From positions 76,852,144 through 76,916,143 of the forward strand of contig NC_081181.1 in NCBI RefSeq assembly GCF_029867415.1: a stretch of 64,000 bases of DNA. Direction: 5' to 3'. Made by a program: the position numbers and the translations under genes. Under the pieces are notes generated by a model that ran no database searches, was not told the origin of the DNA, and saw only the letters and a list, made by a program, of their open reading frames with translations. How positions within the stretch are numbered: the first letter of the stretch is position 1; every line of letters starts with the position of its first letter. Shown here piece by piece: positions 44,613 through 55,605 of the stretch. The stretch comes from Vicia villosa (lineage: Eukaryota > Streptophyta > Magnoliopsida > Fabales > Fabaceae).

Positions 44613-47280
44613 AGAGCCTCCCAAGTTGTTGCTTTCGGGCACGCGAGGAGTGACTTAGGTTAGCCCCTGAGATGAGGAGGAAGATATGTCGTTGGCGCTC
44701 ACTGTTGTAAACGGTGACGTTTAGCTAGTTCTTTGAGGACGTCCTCGAGGAGTGCAAAGGTCGTCTTTCATGTTCTTTGTGTGGGGAGACGAATAGGTGA
44801 TTGGTGTTTGAAAAGGGGTGACGTTTCACGGCTGTCTTTTGCAACAATGGCTAAGTTAGGGCTAGGGTGTGATCTCCTACACCTCCCTTGGCCACACATG
44901 CGTGCAGACGTGGCCAGAACCTTCGCTATAAAAAAGATAAGTTGGTGGATATTTGACATTTTTAGCATCTGTGTTATCTAGAGCTCTTCTATGTTCTTTC
45001 GCTGTCGTCGCTGCTTTTTCCTGTTCAAGGGATCAACCGACCACAGTTCCAGTTCCCCGACCATATAAGCTCTTAAACTTTTCTTATTTCTGCTAGGTTT
45101 AGGCTTTGATTCTTGCTTATAATGCTTGTGGCTAGGAAGCCTTAGTGTTTGACGGTTGATGTTGGTGTTTGACGGTGGCTCGACCACTTGGACGCCAACG
45201 CCAACGACAATGTAGAAGAGTTAGAGGATTTTTTCACTTTTATGGCCGTTCAAACGAGCGAAATGTAGGCGAGACTTATGAGTTTTCTGGTGGACTTATG
45301 GATTTCTCGGTGTAGATAAACCATTCGTAGGGTTTGTATGAAGTTTTTGATTAATCCTATGAAGTTTCTGAATAAGGGCTTTGGCTAAGGACATCATCCC
45401 TATGCCTTTCATCGCCCTTTCACTTGAATAGTGGTGGAAGGGTGAATTCGATTTGTTCCTCTGATTTTCTGTTTGAAATGAATAAAATTGTTGAGGACGA
45501 GATCTTGGTCGAGCATGATAGGCCCTTGGAGGAGGAGTGGATAACTCATGAGCCTCGGGAGGTAGCCTCGTTCTTTGCTTTCTTCCCTGATAAGGTGTTC
45601 ACTGCTGCGGAAGAGGATACAAAGTCGTCAGACACCGAGGAATACTGGTTTGTCTCCCCAGGAAGGATGAACATATTTTCTCGAGCTTCAGTACTGATTA
45701 GTTCTCGATGTATGAGTTTGTTTTCAAGGACATGGGGTTTCGCTTGCCCTTTATTGATCTTCGGGTGATAGTCTTTGCTCATCTGGACTTGGCCCCCTCA
45801 TAGCTTCACCCTAACTCGATAGGGACACATTCCCCATCTTCTTCGCCGTCTTCCACCTTCAACTTCAATGCTCGGACGGGATGATCAGGTGTGTTTCCTT
45901 GAAACAGAAGAGGAAGTTGTTCAAGGCATTCTTGGAGTCTATCCGAACGTTCAAGGATATGAGTTATGTAACTCAGATAGTGTCAGAGATGGTTGTTGCT
46001 TCCTCATTTAGCTAGGAGGTTATGACAGATGATAATGGGAATCCTCTCCTCTACGAGGACGTTAGGCGGAGGAGGCACCAGGTCTAGGGTTTTGTTTTTC
46101 TTTAAGCCAAGTAAATTTTATTCGGCCTACCGAGTAGTATCTCGACAAGATGGATCGTATGGGCGAGGAGGATCATGCTAGCTATAGCAAGCTAGTAACA
46201 TAAATTGATAGTGTCGTCCCTTCCTAGTGCGTGACCAAGGGTGGGGACATCATTTGTGAAGCAGACGGGGAACCCATGTTGGAGGCCCGATTGATCAATA
46301 CCAAGGAGCTCCTCGAATGTGATAATCTCGAGCGAGCCTTGAAACTTTTGGGTAGCCTTTTCTCTTGTTGACTTGTATATGTTTTAGTATTTCATTTTTC
46401 TAATTCTTGTTTGTTATGTCATGGGTAAGATGTCTTCCGCTTAGTCAAGATGGCTGCGAGTAGGGAAAAAAGGGGAAGAATGTCGTCAAGAGCCATCTTG
46501 GAGAAATAGCACTTCCGCCTCAGACTAGGTCGGGGACTTTTTCTTCTTCTCCCGTTGTTGGGCTATTTTCCCCCTAGCAGGTGACTTCAACTAGGAAGCA
46601 TTTTCGCTCAGAGGGGACCATCGACCTGACCGGGGAGAAGGAAAAAGATCGGTATGAGCTGCCTCGGTGCTTCTGTCAGATAGATTTGTCGGAAGGCTCC
46701 TACTTAAAGGTCCATAGGGCGGAGTCTCTTCATCTTGAGGAACTCCACCATCGATCCAAGCAAGAGAAAACTTATGCCTCAAGACGCTGCTGCTCGGATA
46801 AGGGTCTTGAGCATGGTGATGGTCTATGCGTAAGAGGGGACCTCCTAAGATCTCAAGCTGAGGAAAATCCAAACAGCCAATTCGGCTCTCGTGGATAAGC
46901 TAAAAAAGCTACAATCTGAGAAGGATACGCGGGAGGGAGAAAAGGCGGAGTGGGCTAAGTAGACCGAGCATCTCTCTAATTTAAAGGAAGCAAATGCCAA
47001 CCCGCTGGTCTATAAGAAAAAGCTCGAGGATAGGGTAGCTACTTCAAAGGCTGATGCGGCGCCAGGTGAGGATGAGAACAAGGATTTGAGAAATCTAAAG
47101 ACTCGTGCCGACTTGATTTCCAGTATCTTTGCTTGGTCGAGGACGACTGCTTGGCGTCTACGGAAGATAGCTTCAATAATGGTGTGGAGCAACTGAAAGT
47201 CGTGAATTTCGGGGTCTAGCTTGTCACTACTGAAATCAGATTGTTGCATAGTGTGGAAGAAGGCTGATTAGTCATCTTCG
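44613..47280 (+). pseudogene. Decayed antisense ORF region of the second Tat element
   Basis: Relative to its element (minus strand) this plus-strand gene is antisense, as in the intact copy. A TATAAAAAA box at 44937-44945 is followed by multiple broken frames. The domain blocks EYWFVSPGR and, in another frame near 45706-45800, a block matching the intact antisense gene (FVFKDMGFRLPFIDL, FAHLDLAPS) can be recognised. Downstream, 46420-47250 encodes basic and coiled-coil fragments (KLKKLQSEKDTREGEKAEW). Many stops and frameshifts. Gag-pol of this element is absent, so only its 3' third survives. Confidence 0.65.
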
Positions 47281-47464
47281 ACTTACTCAACTTGGGCGTA
47301 GAAGATGCAGGTTAAATATGATAAAATATAAATGGACTTAAATCGAAAGACGATATAAATATGTAAAGATGACAAATCGGTCGAACAATCTAGTTAGCTT
47401 TTGTATCATGGGTTATAACATACAAATAGGTTGGAATGGTTTGAAAAATAAATGAAACAAAAAG

Positions 47465-47540
47465 GTCTACGGGGGATCAAACCCCGACCTTGGGCATAAG
47501 AGGACTATGGACGCGCGCTTTGGCCACTAGGGCAGACGAT
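47465..47540 (-). repeat. tRNA-like module inside the LTR remnant
   Basis: On the minus strand GCCCTAGTGGCCAAA resembles a pol III A box, and about 45 bp later GGGGTTTGATCCCCC resembles a B box. It shares TGCCCAAGGTC-GGGGTT with the module at 55373-55440. It does not fold as an intact tRNA by eye, so I call it SINE- or tRNA-derived, not a tRNA gene. Confidence 0.5.
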
Positions 47541-48899
47541 ATATTCAAGTTTAAACACAAAAACAATTAAAAATATATTAACACATGTTTTAATGTTTGA
47601 AAAATGGCGCCACCATCTTCATCTTCAACCTCAAGCTTCCCTCAAATTTTGAATTCTTAACTCTCTTGTTTCTTAACCAATTGAGATGAAGTAAACATGG
47701 ATTTTGTTAGTTTTTTAACAAGGAGTCTAATTGTTGTCTTAGAACTCAGTTATTTTAAGTGTAGCTTAAGAATTTTAGCAAGAACACGAAGAACTCTAAT
47801 TCTGAGTTTTTGATATGAAATCGTGTGTGTGTTCAATTTGGTTCAATTGATTGAGGGTTAATGATCAATATAGGTGCAGAAAGATGATGAGAACTTGTTT
47901 TAACATTTTTCATGCATGGATCATAGAGTTTGAAGTTGAGCTTACTAACCTTAAAGTGAGAATCTGGTATCTTGATATGGATGCTCCAATTGCAGGATTT
48001 TGATCAGGGAAGCTTTGATGATCATGGAAGGTGTTTGGATGCTCAATTTGGATTAGAACCTCCTGGAGAGCTCTACCCAACTCCCATTACATATGCTCCA
48101 AGTTGAAGAAGGAGATGATGATTCTGATGTTTCAGAGCCTCAATAAGGACTTAGATCACTTCTAAATCATCTATAGTAAGTGTAGAAATGCTCACTTTCA
48201 AAGGAGTATCTCAGATTTGAAGAATTCAATTCTTCATACCATGAAAATCTTAAAAAATATGAGAAAAGAGGGAGAAATGGAGAAAGCAAGAATTTTAGTT
48301 TCTTTGGTATGATTTTTAATGGAGATGAGCTATCTATTTATAGGCAAATGAATTGGAGTAGTCTTGATGCCAATGAGCTTGAGCTTGAACAACTTGGTGT
48401 GTAAGTTATGGAATATTCCAATTATGTAATGATGAGATTTGTGGCCATGGTTTGAATCCAATCCTCTAGCTTCCCATTTTTCTAACTATGAGTTTGATTC
48501 AGATTTTATGATGTAATCAAATTCGTGATTTGGAGATAAGTTTGATGATTAATCATTTGCTAATGATTTCAAAAAAGTAATCATTACTTTTTCACATGCA
48601 AATGAAAAATATAGTACTTTGATATTCTCTTGAAATGATTCAAATTCATATCAATTGCTCTTGGTTGATGACAATGCATTAACATGTGCATAATTGGTGA
48701 AGAACTTGTGAAAAATTGGCCATGGGCAAAACTAGTTATGCATAAAACTAGTTTTATGGTGCCTTCTTGGGAAAATCATAACTTCTCGCTCAAGTAAGAT
48801 CTAATCATGTTCTAAGATTTTTAGAAATCTTAGATGATGTACTTCAACTCTCTTGTTAATGTCTTGGCAGGAATCATCTTGGATCATTGAGAAAAAAGT

Positions 48900-49340
48900 C
48901 TTGGAAGTTGGTGAAAAAGTGCATAAGCCTTGAATAACAGGGCATAAGCTCTCAAGATTTTGCCAATTTAGGCCACCAACAAGGTATAGGCCTTCAACAA
49001 TGCAATATATGCGACACATTCATGTGACAACGTAAGTGTGCAACCACAAGGCGTAAGCCTTCAACACTTATCCATCCAGGCCAAGAACAACAACATCGTC
49101 ATACTGCAATATAATTATGCAATAACTAAGCATCAGCCCTCAACATTACGCAATTCCAAGCCATTAACAACAACATCATCGTACAATATATTATATGCAA
49201 TTTTTCCACACTTCATTCAAACAATATCATCACCTCAATAACAACAACATCATAATAAAACGACAAGGCATAAGCCTTCAACAATGATTCTTGACTTTTC
49301 AGGTCAACAACAACAATATCATCGTAATATAGTCTGTACA
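48900..49340 (+). repeat. Diverged short repeats (ATAAGCCTTCAACA / AACAACAACATC)
   Basis: Phrases CATAAGCCTTCAACAA and GGCCAACAACAACAACATCATCG-like recur several times at irregular roughly 80-110-bp spacing. Low-complexity, non-coding, within the LTR remnant. Confidence 0.6.
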
Positions 49341-49585
49341 TTATAGGATCATCATCCTAACTACATCCTCATCATTTATCACCAAAATCATTGCATATAC
49401 ACAACACTTACACACAAGGTATAAATTATTAACAAAAAATTATTAACATAAAAACCCGAAATCATGATTAATTAAAGAGATTATTTTTAGCTTCCTAACA
49501 GTCCAAATGGCGCGTCAAATGGACACCCAAGTCAAAAGTTATGGCTTTTTGAATTTTTAAAAAAACAAATTCATTTCAACTCATC

Positions 49586-49775
49586 GGGAACCGGTTCCCT
49601 TATTGGGGAACCCAGGTTCCCTATTTCAAAAAATGATTCTTGCGCCTCTGTTATGGTGGGAACCCGGTTTCCCTATTTGGGAACCCCGGTTCCCCTGTTA
49701 AAAAAATAATTTTCTACGATTCTGTTATATTGGGAACCCGGTTCCCATATTTGGGAACTTAGGATCCCCTAAAAC
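49586..49775. repeat. Array of GGGAACC/GGTTCCC palindromic units
   Basis: Three units at about 49586, 49658 and 49732 (72-74 bp apart), each containing two GGGAAC..GGTTCCC-type inverted motifs separated by TATTTGGGG-like spacers. The first has the perfect palindrome GGGAACCGGTTCCC. Confidence 0.8.
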
Positions 49776-49920
49776 AGAGTTAAAAATATGTTATTTTCCT
49801 GCTACGAATTTCCAACCATTTTTCATCACAAATCCAGTTTTTAAACAACATAAAATCACCAAGAGACATGTGAATCATACATACACACAACACATCAATC
49901 ATAAACTTGCTGGAATGGTA

Positions 49921-50663
49921 GTCAGAATTTGAAGAAAGCTTTTTCGATGAATTATGATCAAGCGGTCAATGATCAAGCTACAGTTGCAGATGCTGGCTTT
50001 TGGTCCGAGTTTCTTTGGTTTTGGAATTGTTCTAATATGGTGTTGGACAGTGGGATTGTTCAAGCGCGCCTTTGGCAGGACTTCATAGCAGCAATTCAGG
50101 AGGTAGACATGATTGAAAACAAGGCTGATTCCTTTGTCTCGAGGAAAGAATATGATGGTATATTTTTGGTAAGATCTTGCTTCAATTTGTTTAATGATAT
50201 CGAAGTTGTTTCTCCTCTAGTAGTAGACATGGTGAAGGTTTTCAATTTTCTTTGGCAAATTAAAGTCCTGTCAAAAGTACAAATTTTCGGCTGGAGAACT
50301 CTCTTAAATAGGATCCTGACAAAGGATCAATTGTTTAAGAGGGTAATATTATCGGAAAGTATAGACTTGAAGTGTGTTTTTTATTTTTTCTGGAAGAGGA
50401 AAATCTTCAACACCTTCTGGACCTTTGTTCGTGTGTCGCTATCATTTGGAAGAAGGTGTTTGAGTGGATTGGTTCCATAGAGGAGTTAAACTTGTGGGAT
50501 TTTGTTTGGTATTTTGCCTATTATGAGTAGGTGAAATAGGGTGATAAAAGGACCATTACAGCGGTAATATGGATAGCTACAACTTGGTGTATTTGGTTGA
50601 AGCAAAATGCTATTATTTTCAAAAGTGAGGTTTTTAGTTTTGAAGAGTGTATGACGAAAATAG
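49921..50663 (+). mobile_element. Second L1-type LINE fragment (zf-RVT region), decayed
   Basis: A frame from about 49929 to 50480 carries the plant L1 C-terminal block (NFLWQIKVLSKVQIFGWRTL, LNRILTKDQLFKR, then LKCVF for the first zinc Cys). Homology continues after a frameshift to about 50663 (VIWIATTWCIWLKQNAIIF). The second zinc Cys region is damaged. Both ends are cut off by Ogre-type LTR remnants. It is homologous to, but much older than, the LINE at 18945. Confidence 0.65.
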
Positions 50664-52317
50664 TTTTGTGTAATACGGTGAACTGACTTTATTTGAAATG
50701 TGCGGATAGCAAGAGTCGCCACCGACTTTTATTTTATCCAAATTAAGGCTAAAAGAACAGGAAAAACCTTTTAAATGAAAACTGAGTTCGGGGGGTAATT
50801 TATGCAAAGGGAAGGTGTAAGGCACCCTTTGCATCCATGGTTATCCATGGGCTCTTAATTGCTTTTCTCTTTTGAAAGAAAAAGTGTAGAAAAGAAATAA
50901 GACTTAAGCTTGTAAATAAGCGTAGCTTTTTGAAAGTTTTTGAGAAAAGGGTAGAAAAAGATTTAAGCCAGAGCAAGGCAATTAGGAGCAATTACCTGGT
51001 TAGATGAAAAATGTTCTTTTTAGCCTTTTAGGGCTATCCCTGCCATAGGAGGGCAAGGAAGTCCTTTGATTTGGAGGTTGAAGGGTCGTCGAGTTATCGT
51101 TCGCCATAAGACTGTCCCATGCCATAGAGGGGCATGTAGTCTAAGGGAAAGATCAGAATAGCCATCTTCGTTAGGCAACCAGAGGATACCTCAGCATTTC
51201 GTAGGCAACTTTGAGGGACGAGGTTATATTTGGCGAATCGAAGGCAGCATCATTAGGGACTTATGACCTTTGAATGAACTGAGGGCAACATTGCTGAGGT
51301 ATCCTCGTATTCGAGGGACTTTGGCTATTCTGCATTAAACATAAGGCAACAGGCAACAAGAGGAGTACCATAAAAGGTGCGTGGGTGCAACAATCACGTG
51401 ATCGGATTCAATTATATTATCTGTTAGGTGATTCTAGTTCAATTCAGGGTTATCACTCCCTAGGATTACTAACCACACAATAATATAATGACAGGTTAAG
51501 TGCCTTCAAGGCCAAACAATACACCAGGAAGCAGTTACAAAAATATTATGGGGAAGGGGAAAAAGAAACTAGGGGACCAGCAGGGCAATAGGTCTAACAT
51601 AAATAATAATTAAGATAGAAAAATAAATGAGGTTAGGTTTTAGGGTTACCGACTATTGAGCTTTGGCGGTTGGCTAACCCTGAAAATTGGGAAAACAGAA
51701 AACAAATACAAAGGGGTGAGTGCGTTATCAATTCGTTGACAGTTAAAGCTAACCCTAATTTGATAAAGAAGGTAAAATAAAATTAAAAATAAGATATAGA
51801 ATAGGACTTAGCTTTTGATCTTATATGGTTCGTAGTCGGGGGTAGCCTCGAGGTTAACCTTGAAAAATTGGCAAAGACAGACAGAAAAGGAAGTGAGTGC
51901 AAAAAGAGTCCATTGAATTTCGAGGTTAACCCTAAGAATATTTTTGTAAGGCAAATAAGTATTTAAATCAAATAATAAAGTCTGGACTTAGCTTCATAAT
52001 AGGCGAGGCGCATAGTCGGAGGAAACCCTGTTGCTAACCCTGAAAATGCACAAAGGAAAGTATTTTTAGTGTAGGTGTGATCTTCGTAAACCCTGATTAG
52101 GGTACGAATTAATTGAAAATTAACAGAAAATATAATCGATTGAATTAATTATTGGTTTTTCAACCTAATTCATTAAATCGAAGGAAAAATTAAATTCGAT
52201 TAAATATGTGACATTCTCAAAATCTTTCATTAATTAAAAGAAATTATTTATGATTTTATGAAATTATATGAATTAAAGAAATAAAACAAATTAATTACTA
52301 AAAAAACTATTATTAAA

Positions 52318-52385
<68 letters not shown>

Positions 52386-52870
52386 AGAAAATATGGGTTG
52401 TGTAATAAAACATAAAAAAATTAAAATCTTAGCTGTTTGATCTTGTGCGATGCACCCAGGGAGGTCCATGGTGGACTGGCGCTTTCAGATGTGTTGGATG
52501 GAAGGCCGGTGAGATCTGATGGAGGAACGCTGAGGGAGCATGGCATTTGCGTGAAGCATGTTGCACCGAATCCAGAAATTCTCTTCCCCAGATGCGCGCG
52601 CTTTTCATTTGAATTGGACCACTCGCGTGATGGCACGATGTCATCTTCTTCCCACCTTCCGTCGTCTTAGGTCTGTAACGACCTTAAGTGACGGCATGCC
52701 TCCATAGCTGAAACCTTTGCATTACGAATATGGGCAAACGACATCAAAAAATTTTCGCGAGGCCATTGTTATGTTCGTCTAAACCTCACAAAGACAACCA
52801 TGGCCCCAATTGAACCTAAATTTATCTGTATGAGAAAAACCTAATTGAAGCTTTCTAATCCTAACAATGG
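50664..52870 (-). repeat. Reverse-oriented Ogre-type LTR or 3' region remnant with about 185-bp tandem repeats
   Basis: The left edge, read on the minus strand, has the R-U5 style of legume Ogre-type LTRs (CCTTCCCTTTGCATAAATTACC, then GTCGGTGGCGACTCTTGC). Between about 51640 and 52100 three diverged units recur about every 180-190 bp, each with GACTTAGCTT (or CTATTGAGCTTT), TAGTCGG, CTAACCCTGAAAA and a GACAGA/GAAAGT stretch. A (TA)n tract fills 52319-52380. The GC-richer segment 52437-52670 has open frames on both strands but no domain I recognise. Confidence 0.45.
52319..52380. repeat. (TA)n microsatellite
   Basis: About 30 uninterrupted TA units. Confidence 0.95.
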
Positions 52871-54410
52871 TGGTGTCATACCCTAATTTTGACCCCCCCT
52901 AAGATGTCATACTTTCAGGCTTTTCATCAGAATCAAAACAGATACTCAGAACAGTCACTTGTTCATCTGGTGCTTAATCGAGGATGTTCAGAAACAAAAG
53001 AGCTCAGGCAAAGGATCAATCAATAAAAGGATTAGTCTCTAATACAATCATAGGACTCAAAAAGCTTCATTCTATTCACCTATGATTGATTAGACACCCA
53101 ATCATCTGGGCCCAAGTTTGCTTAGTTCACTAATCTAGGGTTTTGAGTCCATCAGGGACTGTATTCAGGGATCACATTTGGGAAACCCTAAATGGCTCCA
53201 GGACATCTATCAATTGGTTCAAATATCTTCAATTGGTTCATATGACATTAACCATTGGACATTACACTTCAATTCAAGATCTACAGTCATCAATTACATC
53301 TGGTCGACAATTAGGGTTTTTAACCTAATTCACCTGGACAGTTGACTTTTAATCAGGATATGGATCCAAAACTCAAAACATGGTTCAAGAACTTCCATTA
53401 CCTCAAAATAATCCATTCACATCACTCATTTGAGGAAGAGAACTTGATTCATCACAAAAGTCCAAGATTTCACTTCATCAGGAAAAAGTCAATTGTACAA
53501 GATTATCTTTGATTTTTAGGATTTTTGGCCAAACCATGACTTTTTAAGATCAATATCATCAATATATGATTATTAGAGTCATTTGGCAAAAGAAATTCAA
53601 GAAAATTCATCATGGATCAAAAAGTCAGGAATTAGGGTTTTTAAGGGCATTATGGGAACTCAAAACTTCACCTACACGACTCAAAAAACTTCCAACGTGA
53701 AATAAAACAATGTATTACATAGCAACTCTTTTTCAAAAGATCAATCATTTGAGAGATTTAGGTTTTGGAAGTTATAGGCCTTAAAAAACTTAGAAATTTT
53801 TCTAAGTGTTTTTGACCTAGTTTTCTTCCAACTTTAGGCTCATTTTTCACAATTTTCCCAAATGATTCTGAAGAAACCCCAAACTAATGAATTGAATCAG
53901 ATGTTTAGGGCTTTCCAAATTGTGCTCAAACTCCTCCAAATTCATTTTGAGCTAGGAGTTATGCTTGTTCAAAGTTGGCCTCATGGAGTAAAATTATAGG
54001 TCATGTACAATTTGAAACTTTGCAATTTTGTGCAAATGGCTTCACTAAATGACGTTACACGACCCATAATACATCTGCAAGCATACCATACATCCATTTT
54101 CATCATTGCATAAGGATTGAAGAATATTCCCAAAAACAAAGGCATGTGATTATGTAATGATTGCATTTGGGAATTTATGGCAAATGGGTGAATCGCCAAA
54201 GGAATCTCTTCCCAACCAATTCGAGCTCTCCTCTGCATCAGAATTGTCCCCTAAGATCAGAAGAGATCAATGGATAGGGAGCTAGCTCGAAAATGCAATG
54301 ATCACATTTGCAAGATTCGTTGAATTTCTTCATGGCCAAGAAACCAAAATGACATCACTAAGCAAGCTCACTCCTCTGCAATTACACTGAACTCTTTGCC
54401 TATAAATACA

Positions 54411-54418
54411 AGTGCTTT
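54411..54418 (+). promoter_or_regulatory. TATA box of the Ogre-type LTR
   Basis: TATAAATA in TTTGCC-TATAAATA-CAAG; the same context is present in reverse at 48335-48342. Confidence 0.6.
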
Positions 54419-55372
54419 CCTTCATATTAATCACACCAAAGCAACTCAATTCCTTGCTTTCTCCTTCTCTCTCTCTCTCTCTCTCTCATGCTTATGGTTT
54501 TTCAAAGTTCTTTGGCAAGAAGAATCGATTTCTTCAAACCAGAGCTCTTCTTTGAGAAGTAAGCATTCTAACATCTCAAAGAGGTTCATTAGAGGTGATC
54601 CAAGCACCTGGATCACTCCTGTAAGTGGAGGAACACCATAGCCACTTTCATTTTGAAGCTCGAGCAGTTGGAGGTCTGTAGCATAATTCAAAGGGTGTCA
54701 AGCAAGTTTAAGCATCCAAACATGTTGCTTAGGATGCATTGAAGCTATTCAAATGGTCGCAGCTTATCTGTAAGTGCAGAATCACTACTTTCCATTCTCA
54801 CTTGAAGCTCAACTAGAAGGGGTCGGGTAGAACATTACTGAAGCATTCAAGGTGCAATTAGTATTCAGTTAGCATCACTGAGTTCCAAGGAAGCTTTTAG
54901 GATCATTCATACAAGCCCAGGTGCTCCCCATCATCCTCACGACGTTCAGTTTCAGAGGTAAGTTTTTGAACTCCACCTCTTTAATTCATGTACCTATTTT
55001 GATAAAGCTCAATACCAGTTCATTCAGTGTCATTAGAGGATCAAAAGCCCTCTACTCTCATGCATTTATTCATCAGCATCATCATTTAATTTGATTTTTG
55101 AATTTTAGGGTTCTTCACGTATTTTGTTTAATTCAGTAGATATAGTTAATATAAATTTATGTTAGTCATATATCTGGAATCGTGAGTGAATTTAGAGCAA
55201 GTTTGCTCTTTACATCTTTGCAAATGGTTGAGAATTGAGAGAGTTCAGAATTTCAAAATCATGGAAGCTTGAGGTTGAAGATGACAATGGTGGTGGCGCG
55301 CAAAATTCAAATCCAGGGTTAGAGTTTATTTTATTTTGAGTGGAAGTTGTTTTATAAACGACTACATCGTTA

Positions 55373-55605
55373 TAGCCCACTGGTAAAGAGAGTTTGTGAG
55401 AAGCGTGTGCCCAAGGTCTGGGGTTCGAATCTCCCTCGCCCCAGACCTTTTGATTTTATTTCTTTTTTTGTTCTATGCACTTGAATAACATATGTATTGC
55501 AATGGATTCACTCCTTTGACACCAAGCGCGCGTTGGCCTTGTGGTGTTGTTTTGAGTAGTTGATGGCAAGGGCGTGGGTTCAAACCATGGTGAGACCAAA
55601 ACATT
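55373..55605 (+). repeat. Two tRNA-like (A-box/B-box) modules in the LTR
   Basis: Module 1: TAGCCCACTGG (55373-55383) and GGTTCGAATCTCC (55422 onward). Module 2: TTGGCCTTGTGGTG (55533-55546) and GGGTTCAAACC (about 55576). Spacing of roughly 35-50 bp between the boxes fits pol III internal promoters and tRNA-derived SINE heads. Neither looks like a functional tRNA. Module 1 shares a core with the reversed module at 47465-47540. Confidence 0.5.

Larger units (their letters stand above)
47281..49920 (-). repeat. Reverse-oriented Ogre-type LTR remnant
   Basis: Non-coding. Read on the minus strand it has the same landmarks as the forward LTR at 52874: TTTGCCTATAAATAGA (TATA at 48342-48335, versus TTTGCCTATAAATACA at 54411), 'gagcatccaaaca'-type repeats, and a TTGAGGTTGAAGATGA..ATGGTGG segment (about 47610, versus about 55270). 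Landmark spacing predicts an LTR start close to 49900. The U5 end is not found. Confidence 0.55.

Noticed and set aside
47465..47540. A genuine tRNA gene
   Set aside because: A- and B-box-like blocks are present, but the arms do not pair into a full cloverleaf by eye and the sequence lies within an LTR remnant.
48900..49340. CRISPR-like spaced repeats
   Set aside because: Repeats are diverged, irregularly spaced and low-complexity; plant nuclear context.
52437..52670. Possible host exon in a GC-richer segment
   Set aside because: Open on both strands but short, without a recognisable domain or clear splice sites, and surrounded by LTR remnants.
53981..54238. 85-codon minus-strand frame in the Ogre-type LTR
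   Set aside because: No domain, and its position upstream of the LTR TATA box fits non-coding U3.
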